NCBI GenBank assembly: GCA_030681145.1
Contig: JAUXXK010000254.1
Coordinates: 1-12,676 of the forward strand
Origin: Methanobacteriaceae archaeon
Lineage (GTDB): Archaea; Methanobacteriota; Methanobacteria; Methanobacteriales; Methanobacteriaceae
Length of the DNA stretch: 12,676 bases
Direction: 5' to 3'
How positions within the stretch are numbered: the first letter of the stretch is position 1; each line of letters begins with the position of its first letter. Made by a program: the position numbers and the translations under genes. This document shows, in pieces, positions 1 through 6,701 of this stretch. The notes beneath the pieces were generated by a model, which was not told the DNA's origin, searched no databases, and worked only from the letters and a program-made list of their open reading frames with translations.

Positions 1-1440
1 TAAAGGACCAGGTATGTCTCTTATGGAGTTAGCAGTGGCTATGAAAAATACATCGGATAAATCATATGGTACTTCCAGATAGTGGTCAGAGAAAGTGTTG
101 TTCTGCTCAGGATCCAGTACTTCTAGAAGGGCACTGGCGGGGTCACCGTTATATGAGGCCATTAATTTATCAACCTCATCCATTATGAACACAGGGTTGG
201 TTTCACCTGCACGTTTCATACCATTGATGATTCGACCAGGTAATGCTCCAAGATAGGTTCTTCTGTGTCCTCTTATCTCAGACTCATCCTTAACACCACC
301 TAGACTTATACGCACGTATTTTCTCTCCAGAGCATCAGCTATACTTTTACCAAGACTGGTTTTACCTGTTCCTGGAGGTCCTACAAGTAACAATATGGAT
401 CCTTGCTTGTTCTTTTTAAGTTTCATCACAGTAAGGTGCTGGATTATACGATCTTTGACTTTATCAAGGCCATAATGCTGTTCGTTTAATATTTTTCGAG
501 CAGCTTCGATGTCAATCTCTCTGATTTCACTATCTCCCCATGGTAAGGCAGTTAATAAATCCAGATAATTACGGATGACATTTTCTTCAGAACTATGTGG
601 GCCTTGTCTTTCTAATTTGGCTACTTCTTCCAGGGCTACTTTTTTAACCTCTGCAGTCATGTTGGCTGTTTCAATAAGATCACGGTAATCTTTTTTACCG
701 CCGGTGCCCTCAGTTTCATCCAGTTCATCCTGAATGGCTTTAAGTTGTTCTTTTAACATTGCTTCCCGGTGTTTTTTATTCATTTCCTCATTTACCTTGG
801 AAGCCATCTCAATTTGATATTTTAATGATTCTTTTTGCTCAATTAAAACATCCAGGAATCTTAAACTTTTTTCTTTTAAGGAGCGAGTTTCCAGTAATTC
901 TTGTTTTTCTTCCAGGGATAAGCGCAGGTAAGGGAACATATAAGCAATGAGCTTATTCAAATCATCCAGTTTATTTACCTTTTCCACATATGCTTGGGAG
1001 CCCTTGAAGTTTTCACTTATCTCGGATACCAGATACCGGATGTGTTTAATTGTCTCAACCATATTATTTTCATCCAGATCATCTATATCTGGACTTAACT
1101 TGTAAGTGGCCCGATAATTCCTACCATCAGAGATGAATTCATCTATTTCAACTCTTTCAATGATATCCACTTTGAGCTGGTAGAAATCTCTCATTTCTTT
1201 GGCACTGATAATTTTGACTAATGTACCCACCCGGTAGAATTCGGATTCTGTGTATATTCCCCGGTTGTTTCCATCTTTAACTGCTAATGCTATTCCATAA
1301 AAATCATCTTTAGCTACTCTATTATAAATTTCACTTCCAATATTTTTTCCAATTTTTAAATTCATGTCAGTTTCATGTAATAAAACCATTTCGGGTATAA
1401 CTAATACAGATAGTTCTTTATTAGCGTTCATTTCTCTCAT
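1..1440 (-). CDS. lon: ATP-dependent protease LonA (bacterial type), N-terminal part, runs off the window
   Basis: Cytosolic AAA+ protease that unfolds and degrades damaged or regulatory proteins. 480 codons are visible with no stop; the rest of the AAA+ module and the Ser-Lys protease domain lie beyond position 1. Residues about 1-190 are a LON substrate-binding domain, about 190-240 a coiled coil containing the typical LKEQLKAIQDEL stretch, then the AAA+ module with Walker A GPPGTGKT (K360, near 361-363), Walker B VFIMDEVDKL (D421/E422) and a sensor-1 region ATANS followed by IPGPL. No membrane segments are seen, so this is the bacterial LonA layout and not the membrane-anchored LonB usual in archaea. 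The ATG at 1440 has a GAGG Shine-Dalgarno 6 nt upstream, and a TAA lies in frame further upstream. The N-terminal motif is divergent (VIPEMVLLHETDM where bacterial Lons have a PLR...FP motif). It lies downstream of the arsR gene on the same strand. Confidence 0.95.
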   Translation of the reverse strand, partial: MREMNANKELSVLVIPEMVLLHETDMNLKIGKNIGSEIYNRVAKDDFYGIALAVKDGNNRGIYTESEFYRVGTLVKIISAKEMRDFYQLKVDIIERVEIDEFISDGRNYRATYKLSPDIDDLDENNMVETIKHIRYLVSEISENFKGSQAYVEKVNKLDDLNKLIAYMFPYLRLSLEEKQELLETRSLKEKSLRFLDVLIEQKESLKYQIEMASKVNEEMNKKHREAMLKEQLKAIQDELDETEGTGGKKDYRDLIETANMTAEVKKVALEEVAKLERQGPHSSEENVIRNYLDLLTALPWGDSEIREIDIEAARKILNEQHYGLDKVKDRIIQHLTVMKLKKNKQGSILLLVGPPGTGKTSLGKSIADALERKYVRISLGGVKDESEIRGHRRTYLGALPGRIINGMKRAGETNPVFIMDEVDKLMASYNGDPASALLEVLDPEQNNTFSDHYLEVPYDLSDVFFIATANSIRDIPGPL

Positions 1441-1470
1441 AATATCCCTCAAGTTATTGTAATTTTGATG

Positions 1471-1486
1471 ACCGTCATTTAACGGT
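1471..1486. promoter_or_regulatory. Inverted repeat ACCGT-N6-ACGGT upstream of lon
   Basis: Five-base perfect arms (1471-1475 and 1482-1486) sit about 30-45 bases upstream of the lon start codon, where an archaeal repressor or the 5' leader would lie. The GC-containing arms stand out in an AT-rich spacer. A regulator site is inference; arms this short can occur by chance. Confidence 0.3.
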
Positions 1487-1501
1487 TCTTTGTGATTTTT
1501 T

Positions 1502-1550
1502 TAGGACAAAAAAAATATTGATCTCCGTATTAATGGAAATTTGGTCCTAG
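1502..1550 (-). terminator. Spacer repeat and T8 tract after arsR
   Basis: On the minus strand a run of eight T (1508-1515) lies about 40 bases after the arsR stop and is a plausible archaeal U-tract terminator. The tract is bracketed by TAGGAC (1502-1507) and GTCCTA (1544-1549), which are complementary and could pair or bind a dimeric protein. The lon promoter must lie in the same spacer if lon is not co-transcribed with arsR. Confidence 0.35.
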
Positions 1551-1551
1551 G

Positions 1552-1899
1552 TTATTCCTTTTCTTCCAAATAGTTACATTTGGTTAAAACACATCCAAAT
1601 AAAAAATCAATCTTTTGTTTGTGTTTTACCAGGGCACTCTGATTAAATGTGTAGTAAGTTTGGTTGCCCTGTTTTTCAGCATCGAGAATTCGAGCTGTTC
1701 TTAGCACTTTAAGATGTTGTGATGCTGCTGGTTGGGTTAATCCCATCATTCGGGCCATCTGTGTAACATTGACTGATTCTAGTTCGCCAGAAGCTAGAGA
1801 ATATACTAACATGATCCTATTAACGTTAGCCAGTGCTTTAAACAGCTCTTCCAATTCTTCTGAAATGTCACATGAACATTCAGAATTTATCCTCAGCAT
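1552..1899 (-). CDS. ArsR/SmtB-family winged-helix transcriptional regulator
   Basis: 115-residue DNA-binding protein of normal ArsR length. Residues 14-35 (EELEELFKALANVNRIMLVYSL) match the family's start, and 54-70 (GLTQPAASQHLKVLRTARI) is the recognition helix followed by the wing (GNQTYYTFN, 78-86). The classical ELCVC metal box in helix 3 is absent. Instead there are two cysteine pairs at the termini, C8-x-C10 and C103-x4-C108, a plausible metal or redox site (inference). The start is followed upstream by a palindrome and a TATA box with no Shine-Dalgarno, which suggests a leaderless, autoregulated transcript. lon is next downstream on the same strand. The effector cannot be named from sequence; methanogens also use ArsR-fold proteins for non-metal signals. 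Confidence 0.9.
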   Translation of the reverse strand: MLRINSECSCDISEELEELFKALANVNRIMLVYSLASGELESVNVTQMARMMGLTQPAASQHLKVLRTARILDAEKQGNQTYYTFNQSALVKHKQKIDFLFGCVLTKCNYLEEKE

Positions 1900-1904
1900 A
1901 GTTC

Positions 1905-1933
1905 ATAAGTATATACTTATATACTTATAAAGC
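1905..1933 (-). promoter_or_regulatory. arsR promoter with overlapping palindromic operator
   Basis: ATAAGTATATACTTAT at 1905-1920 is a perfect 16-bp palindrome, and a third half-site, ATACTTAT, follows at 1921-1928. Read on the minus strand the region includes a TATA-like element (TTTATAAGTATATAA, about 1919-1933) some 27 bases upstream of the arsR ATG, so transcription would begin at or just before the start codon. The palindrome covers the TATA box and initiation site, the position expected for autorepression by ArsR. Confidence 0.75.
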
Positions 1934-2100
1934 TTTCGGTTTTAAATACCTAAGGTTAGTAAAATAGAAATTCATGAAAAATTATTAACAACCTCGATTT
2001 TGCGTAATTAAAATACCAATAACATGATTAGAATACGATTTTACATGATTTATAGTTACTAAAAGATTAGTTTTACTCTAAATTAAATCACAAAATATAC

Positions 2101-2108
2101 TATAAATA
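2101..2108 (+). promoter_or_regulatory. TATA box of galE
   Basis: TATAAATA centred about 23 bases before the galE ATG. There is no Shine-Dalgarno between them, so the transcript is probably leaderless or nearly so. The spacer back to the arsR operator is AT-rich and holds no other gene. Confidence 0.55.
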
Positions 2109-2126
2109 AAAACCAATGATTAGTAT

Positions 2127-3113
2127 ATGATACTCATAGTAGGCGGAGCAGGATATATTGGCTCCCACATCAACAAAGTGCTCCATGAACATGGAGAAGA
2201 AACACTGGTACTGGACAACCTTAGCTATGGACACGAAGAATTTGTTAAATGGGGAGAGTTCATAGAGGGCGATATTTCAGATACCTCACTTTTAGAGGAA
2301 ATATTCGAAAAATACGATGTTGATGCAGTTATGCACTTTTCAGCATTCACCTATGTAGGCGAATCAGTAGAAAATCCTGAAAAATATTATATTAACAATT
2401 TAAAAAATACATTAAACCTTCTAATAACTATGAAAAAGCACGGAGTAAATAAATTCATCTTTTCATCTACCTGTGCAGTTTATGGCGAACCAAAAACACT
2501 CCCTATTACTGAAGACCACCCTTTAAATCCCGTGAATCCTTATGGAAATTCAAAATTAATGGTAGAGAAAATATTAGAGGACTATTCTAAGGCCTATGAT
2601 TTTAAATATGTTTCACTAAGATATTTCAATGCGGCCGGTGCTGATCCAGATATGGAAATCGGAGAATGGCATCAACCAGAAACTCACCTCATACCATTAG
2701 TACTTGATGCGGCATCGGGTAGAACAGAATCTGTCAGTATTTTTGGTACAAACTATCCCACCCCCGATGGAACATGTATAAGAGATTATGTTCATGTTCT
2801 AGATCTTGCCCAAGCCCATTATAAAGCATTGAATTATTTGAAAAATAATAATAAAAGTGAAATATTTAATTTAGGTAATGGTAATGGATTTTCAGTCCAG
2901 GAAATTATACATACCTGTGAAGAAGTTACTGGGCTTGAAATAAATACCCAGGAGGCTTCTCCACGCCCTGGTGACCCACCAGTACTTGTGGGGAGTTCCC
3001 TGAAAGCCAATGAAATATTGGGATGGGATCCAGAATGGAGTGATATAAACGATATTATATCTACTGCATGGAAATGGCACCAACAGTTATATAAAAAATC
3101 AACCCAAAGTTAA
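2127..3113 (+). CDS. galE: UDP-glucose 4-epimerase (NAD-dependent, SDR superfamily)
   Basis: Interconverts UDP-glucose and UDP-galactose, and in some members the N-acetylated sugars, using tightly bound NAD in the cytosol. The 328 residues are full length for the family. Visible hallmarks are the Rossmann motif GGAGYIGSH (6-14), the SSTCAVYG segment with catalytic T115, and YGNSK giving Y139 and K143. IFGTNYPTPDGTCIRDYVHV (206-225) is the usual C-terminal substrate-domain block. The residue aligning with the E. coli Tyr299 gatekeeper appears to be L287 (DPPVLVG), which could admit UDP-GlcNAc/GalNAc (inference from hand alignment). galU lies 1.7 kb downstream on the other strand, and together they would supply UDP-Glc/UDP-Gal for envelope glycans. 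The ATG follows a TATA box closely. Confidence 0.95.
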   Translation: MILIVGGAGYIGSHINKVLHEHGEETLVLDNLSYGHEEFVKWGEFIEGDISDTSLLEEIFEKYDVDAVMHFSAFTYVGESVENPEKYYINNLKNTLNLLITMKKHGVNKFIFSSTCAVYGEPKTLPITEDHPLNPVNPYGNSKLMVEKILEDYSKAYDFKYVSLRYFNAAGADPDMEIGEWHQPETHLIPLVLDAASGRTESVSIFGTNYPTPDGTCIRDYVHVLDLAQAHYKALNYLKNNNKSEIFNLGNGNGFSVQEIIHTCEEVTGLEINTQEASPRPGDPPVLVGSSLKANEILGWDPEWSDINDIISTAWKWHQQLYKKSTQS

Positions 3114-3174
3114 CTTATAAATATTTTTTAAATAATATTAATTAAAATATTCAAATGAGTTAACAAAATATCTC

Positions 3175-3181
3175 TTTTTTT
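3175..3181 (+). terminator. Poly-T tract after galE
   Basis: Seven consecutive T preceded by TCTC, about 60 bases after the galE stop, with no hairpin. This is the form of intrinsic terminator common in archaea. A further T-run (3125-3129) lies nearer the stop. Confidence 0.4.
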
Positions 3182-3186
3182 AAAAA

Positions 3187-3196
3187 ATATAAATAA
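3187..3196 (+). promoter_or_regulatory. Putative TATA box of the TPR-CPBP gene
   Basis: The sequence ATATAAATAA lies about 55 bases before the TTG start and would place initiation near 3215. That leaves a short leader containing the GGTG Shine-Dalgarno (3236-3239). Confidence 0.4.
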
Positions 3197-3246
3197 TACA
3201 ATACTATATCATCTTTTAAGATAATTGATAAAATCGGTGCATAATC

Positions 3247-4554
3247 TTGGATCAAAGAGAAGCTAGAAATGAATTAAGGAAAGGAATAAATCTTTCCAGA
3301 AGCAATAAGCCATCAGAAGGTATTTATTATCTTCAAAAAGCATTGGAAAAATTTTCCGATTATGGTGATGTGAAGAGAACCGCACAGACACTACTGGAAA
3401 TAGGAAAAAGCTATTTTCAAATGAATGAAAATCAATTATCATACGATAGTTACTACAACGCTCTGGAGCTTTACAAAGAATCAGATGATTTAATTGGACA
3501 GGGACATAGCTATGCCGGCATGGCTCTTGTTGAAGAGAAGAAAAAAAGATACGATGAATCCAGAAAACTCTATCAAAATGCTATAAATAAATTTAATAAA
3601 GCTAAGGATTATGAGAATGAATCTAATATTACCTCTCATTTGGCCAGCGTCATGGAATCACAGGGTGCATATCAGGAAGCATTGTATGAATATGAACGTT
3701 CCATTGAAATTAATATTCTTAATAAAAATCCAGCTAAAGAACTTCATCATTATGGGCGTATTAAAAATTTAAAAGCAAAAATTAAAGAAAACAGTACTAA
3801 TCGTATCCAACTTTTAATTTTAATTGGATATCTTGGTCTTTTAATTTTCGGAGAACTGGTTACCACCTATTCATTTAAGGAATTTGGTCTGGTCATACAT
3901 TTTGGTATATTGATTGCTCTTATTGTGCATTCATCAATGAGTAAATCCTATCCTTATGCTACTCTTTTGAGATCAATGATAGTGTTACCAATAATACGTA
4001 TTATAGGGCTCACCATGCCCCTTATGAATATTCCAACGTTGTATCTATTCCCTATAATAGCAATACCCCTATTTTCCTCTTCCATAGTATTGATGAGAGT
4101 TCAACACATTACTAGAATAAGAGTGGGTCTTATCTGGGGAAATTTGCGTACACAATTTGCAATTGCCATGACTGGATTCTTTTTAGGGGCAATAGAGTTT
4201 GTAATTTTACGTCCCTTACCATTGATACATACATTTGATGCAACTAATTTAATAATAGGTGGGATAATCCTTCTTATGTCGACTGGTCTGGCAGAAGAGC
4301 TATTATTTAGGGGAATCATACAGAAGAATACCGAAGATATTTTAGGATTTGGTGTGGGACTGTTATACACGTCCCTTTTATTTACCAGCCTTCACATTGG
4401 ATGGGATTCAATTATAGATTTAATATTTGTATTTATTGTGGCATTATTCTATGGTTACGCCTTTCAGAAAACCCGGAGTATTTTTGGAATTACCCTTTCA
4501 CACGGAATATCCAATTCAGTCCTGTTTTTAGTAATGCCTTTTTTAGTAATCTAA
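3247..4554 (+). CDS. TPR-repeat / CPBP (CAAX protease and bacteriocin-processing) intramembrane protease fusion
   Basis: 435-residue membrane protein. Residues 1 to about 175 are helical TPR repeats (roughly four units, e.g. 46-79, 86-119, 126-159) that would face the cytosol and bind partners. About seven hydrophobic segments follow from 186 to 435. The C-terminal part is a CPBP (ABI, Pfam PF02517-type) protease with all three motifs: EExxxR at E350/E351/R355, FxxxH at F379/H383 and HxxxN at H419/N423, so it is probably active. Family members cleave prenylated or other membrane proteins; no substrate is evident here. The start is TTG with GGTG 7 nt upstream. The next in-frame Met lies inside the TPR region, so TTG is preferred. 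Eukaryotic Rce1 and bacterial immunity proteins share the fold. It stands alone between galE and the convergent galU. Confidence 0.9.
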   Translation: MDQREARNELRKGINLSRSNKPSEGIYYLQKALEKFSDYGDVKRTAQTLLEIGKSYFQMNENQLSYDSYYNALELYKESDDLIGQGHSYAGMALVEEKKKRYDESRKLYQNAINKFNKAKDYENESNITSHLASVMESQGAYQEALYEYERSIEINILNKNPAKELHHYGRIKNLKAKIKENSTNRIQLLILIGYLGLLIFGELVTTYSFKEFGLVIHFGILIALIVHSSMSKSYPYATLLRSMIVLPIIRIIGLTMPLMNIPTLYLFPIIAIPLFSSSIVLMRVQHITRIRVGLIWGNLRTQFAIAMTGFFLGAIEFVILRPLPLIHTFDATNLIIGGIILLMSTGLAEELLFRGIIQKNTEDILGFGVGLLYTSLLFTSLHIGWDSIIDLIFVFIVALFYGYAFQKTRSIFGITLSHGISNSVLFLVMPFLVI

Positions 4555-4627
4555 AAATAAATATTAACTTTTAAATTACTTTGATCTAACATACAAATAA
4601 TAAAATATTAGTTTTAAATTATTATTC

Positions 4628-4634
4628 TTTTTTT
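4628..4634 (+). terminator. Poly-T tract after the TPR-CPBP gene
   Basis: T7 about 75 bases after the stop codon, with no stem. It lies in the 240-base convergent spacer before galU, which is otherwise very AT-rich and shows no gene. Confidence 0.4.
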
Positions 4635-4766
4635 AATCATAAATCAGAAAATAATTAGTATAAATTCCCCAATTTAATTTTTACTTCTATTAAATAATTA
4701 ATAGAATAATAGTGGAATAAAATAAAAAATAAAAATAAGTAAAAATTTAAGATTTTAAAAACTAAT

Positions 4767-4776
4767 AAAAAAAAAA
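4767..4776 (-). terminator. Poly-T tract after galU
   Basis: A run of ten A on the + strand is T10 for the minus-strand galU transcript, about 20 bases beyond its stop codon, a typical archaeal U-tract terminator. Confidence 0.55.
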
Positions 4777-4794
4777 TATTAAAATAGTTAAATA

Positions 4795-5640
4795 TCATTT
4801 TAGAAGATTATTAAGATAATCCACTAATTCTTTTCGGGCATCCGGTTGTTGCAAGGCAAATTCCAGAGATGTTTTTAACCATTCGACTTTGTTACCTATG
4901 TCATAGGTTTTTCCTTTAAATACAAGACCATAAATATCATCAAGTAGCCTCATAGCGTCAGTTAACTGGATTTCACCACCAAAACCCGGTGGTACTTCAT
5001 CAATATAATCAAATATTTTACTATCCAATATGTATCTACCCATTATGGCCAAGTTGGATGGTGCTTCATCAACAGAGGGTTTTTCAATCATATTTTCAAT
5101 TAAATAGAGATTTTCCTCCTTTAATGAACCCTTAATTATACCATATCTTTCCACTTTATCACAGGGTACTTCTTCCACGGCAATGGCTGAAGAACCGTAT
5201 TTAGCATGAACATCCATTAGTTGTTTAGTGCAAGGAACATCAGATTGTGTGATGGTATCACCTAATAGTACTGCAAAAGGCTCGCCATCAATATGCTTCC
5301 TGGCACAGTAAATTGCATCTCCTAACCCCTTCTGTTCTTTTTGGCGAACATAGTAAATATCAGCTATTTCTGAGATGGACTCAACCATCTCAAGATAATC
5401 ATTTTTACCACTTTCTCTTAAAGAATATTCAAGTTCAAATGATCTATCAAAGTGATCCTCAATGGATCGTTTTCCTTTTCCGGTGACAATCAAAATATCA
5501 TCAATTCCTGAAGCCACCGCCTCCTCTACCACATATTGTATGGTAGGTTTGTCAAATACTGGTAACATTTCTTTTGGCTGGGCCTTGGTAGCTGGTAAAA
5601 ATCTAGTACCTAAACCCGCTGCTGGTATAACTGCCTTCAT
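4795..5640 (-). CDS. galU: UTP-glucose-1-phosphate uridylyltransferase
   Basis: Makes UDP-glucose from UTP and glucose-1-phosphate, the entry point to UDP-hexoses for surface polysaccharide and protein glycosylation. The 281 residues are within the usual 280-300. The nucleotidyltransferase signature is intact: AAGLGTRFLPATKAQPKEMLP (7-27), with R13 and K23 in the expected UTP-binding places, IQYVVEEAVASGI (34-46), LLGDTI around residue 120 and GGEIQLTDAM near 220. The ATG has AAGGTG (5646-5651) five bases upstream, one of the strongest ribosome sites in the window. The alternative of a dTDP-glucose enzyme (RmlA) is disfavoured by the GalU-specific PKEMLP and QLTDAM blocks. Confidence 0.95.
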   Translation of the reverse strand: MKAVIPAAGLGTRFLPATKAQPKEMLPVFDKPTIQYVVEEAVASGIDDILIVTGKGKRSIEDHFDRSFELEYSLRESGKNDYLEMVESISEIADIYYVRQKEQKGLGDAIYCARKHIDGEPFAVLLGDTITQSDVPCTKQLMDVHAKYGSSAIAVEEVPCDKVERYGIIKGSLKEENLYLIENMIEKPSVDEAPSNLAIMGRYILDSKIFDYIDEVPPGFGGEIQLTDAMRLLDDIYGLVFKGKTYDIGNKVEWLKTSLEFALQQPDARKELVDYLNNLLK

Positions 5641-5705
5641 ATAAACACCTTATTAGTTATTTATTAAATTAGCACCAATTCTTTACTAAAATATTGTGCT
5701 ATCAA

Positions 5706-5722
5706 CTTATAATCTTTAAATA
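5706..5722 (-). promoter_or_regulatory. Putative galU TATA region
   Basis: On the minus strand TATTTAAAG and TTATAAG lie side by side 66-82 bases before the galU ATG, giving a leader of about 40 bases that contains the AAGGTG site. Which of the two is used cannot be told by eye. Confidence 0.35.
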
Positions 5723-5755
5723 CATTAAGAATTTTGATTATTATAAAAGTTACTA

Positions 5756-5815
5756 TAAAAAATCTATAAATTAACAATTTAAAAACTATGCCCACTTTTA
5801 AAAAATCTATAAATT
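5756..5815. repeat. 17-bp direct repeat, 43 bp apart
   Basis: TAAAAAATCTATAAATT occurs at 5756-5772 and 5799-5815. On the minus strand each copy provides a T6 run downstream of the gene ending at 5903, so the pair could act as tandem terminators. It may also simply be a short tandem duplication. The surrounding spacer (5641-5902) holds no gene. Confidence 0.5.
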
Positions 5816-5902
5816 TGGATAATTTTATCTAAATCAATACAATTTATTGTTATAAATCAATTTCAGTCACTATAATCAAATATAAAAAAATAAAGGAATT
5901 AA

Positions 5903-6523
5903 TTAAATATAAAAAGTCTTTTCAACTGTTCTAACATTTTTCGGATTCTTTTCAGCTACAGGATGCAGATAAAACTCCGAATCCATAGCAATACGAGTAT
6001 CTTCTTGGGTTAAATTAAAGGTTCCTTTCCAGTAAGTAATCTGGCCTATAATTTCAAATGACCCATTAAATAGTTTACCATTATTAGAAAAGTTTCCACT
6101 TCCCACCCAAGCAGCACAACTCATATTATAAGTTCCATTAAACTCTGTATTGAACATGGCTGATTTTAAATCTCTATTATAAAGGGCCATTAGTGTATCC
6201 ATAGTTATATGGATATTTTCAAGATTCCCGGTTCCATTTAATCCTTCAGGTGTATAATCCAGAGGAGACTCAGAATCTTCAGCATTAGGAATTTTTATGA
6301 AAAACTTAAAATCCTTACCTTTACCAGTAATATTATAGTAACCTCCTAAAGATCCACTTTCAGGTGTATTGGCTGGTAAAGAAACGTATGATGTGTAATT
6401 ATAAGGGATCTGTTCGAATATTACTTCATCAAGGCCACCGTAAGCAATTCCCAAAGCAAAAATTCCAAGAAGAGCTAAAATACTTGCAAACACTAAAACA
6501 ATAGCTTTTAATTTTTTATTCAT
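5903..6523 (-). CDS. Signal-anchored, sequon-rich surface protein of unknown function
   Basis: I do not recognise a family. From the preferred ATG (6523) the protein has 206 residues: a basic start (MNKKLK), one hydrophobic segment (about 7-29) acting as signal or anchor, and a polar extracellular part rich in Asn, Gly and Ser/Thr. Eight N-glycosylation sequons are visible (NYT, NIT, NGT twice, NMS, NFS, NGS, NLT) and one cysteine (NMSCAAW). Reading can extend to a TTG at 6532, but the AGGTTG Shine-Dalgarno overlaps that TTG and fits the ATG at 6523. Its leader contains a second copy of the same start region (see 6515-6592). It has its own TATA region and is separated from the upstream surface gene by a T-rich terminator. 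AglB-type N-glycosylation is inferred from the sequons. Confidence 0.8.
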   Translation of the reverse strand: MNKKLKAIVLVFASILALLGIFALGIAYGGLDEVIFEQIPYNYTSYVSLPANTPESGSLGGYYNITGKGKDFKFFIKIPNAEDSESPLDYTPEGLNGTGNLENIHITMDTLMALYNRDLKSAMFNTEFNGTYNMSCAAWVGSGNFSNNGKLFNGSFEIIGQITYWKGTFNLTQEDTRIAMDSEFYLHPVAEKNPKNVRTVEKTFYI

Positions 6524-6592
6524 TGATTTCAACCTAAAAGATTAATTAAATATAATATTATTTATTCATTGATTTCAACCTAAAAATTAATT
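6515..6592. repeat. Tandem duplication of the ribosome-binding site and start codon
   Basis: A 25-bp segment at 6515-6539 recurs exactly at 6561-6585 (offset 46). Similarity continues through ATTAATT with a one-base indel. Each copy includes, on the minus strand, AGGTTG followed by ATG AAT AAA. The downstream copy is the real start of the surface protein, and the upstream copy lies in its leader. Confidence 0.9.
6558..6569 (-). other. Three-codon upstream ORF (Met-Asn-Lys-stop) in the leader
   Basis: ATG AAT AAA TAA with the same AGGTTG ribosome site and spacing as the surface-protein gene, which starts 46 bases further on. It is produced by the tandem duplication. If transcription begins near 6590 as the TATA region predicts, ribosomes would meet this start first. 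Translation of it is not proven by sequence. Confidence 0.55.
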
Positions 6593-6607
6593 TTAATAAA
6601 TATTATT

Positions 6608-6622
6608 TTATTTTTATAAAAA
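6608..6622 (-). promoter_or_regulatory. Putative TATA box of the 5903-6523 gene
   Basis: The minus strand carries TTTATAAA (6613-6620) followed by an A/T stretch, about 45 bases before the upstream ORF start and 90 before the main ATG. Initiation would fall near 6590, placing both copies of the duplicated start in the leader. Confidence 0.4.
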
Positions 6623-6668
6623 ATTTCAGTATCAAATATTAATAAAATGTGCAGGGTAATTTAAAATT

Positions 6669-6688
6669 AAAAAAAGAAAGAAAAAAAG
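6669..6688 (-). terminator. Long T-rich terminator after the 6702-7343 gene
   Basis: On the minus strand three T-runs interrupted by single C bases begin about 14 bases after the stop codon. This is a strong archaeal U-tract terminator and separates the two surface-protein genes into different transcripts. Confidence 0.65.
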
Positions 6689-6701
6689 ATTATTTAAGTG
6701 T

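Noticed and set aside
759..950. Open frame of 63 codons on the + strand
   Set aside because: It lies antisense inside the lon coding sequence, which has clear AAA+ motifs; no ribosome site or family match.
1664..1930. Open frame of 88 codons on the + strand over arsR
   Set aside because: Antisense shadow of the ArsR gene; it also runs through the operator palindrome.
4101..4370. Open frame of 89 codons on the minus strand within the TPR-CPBP gene
   Set aside because: Antisense to the conserved CPBP motifs, low-complexity composition and no start signal.
5756..5815. CRISPR array
   Set aside because: Only two AT-rich copies and no regular spacers; no cas genes in the window.
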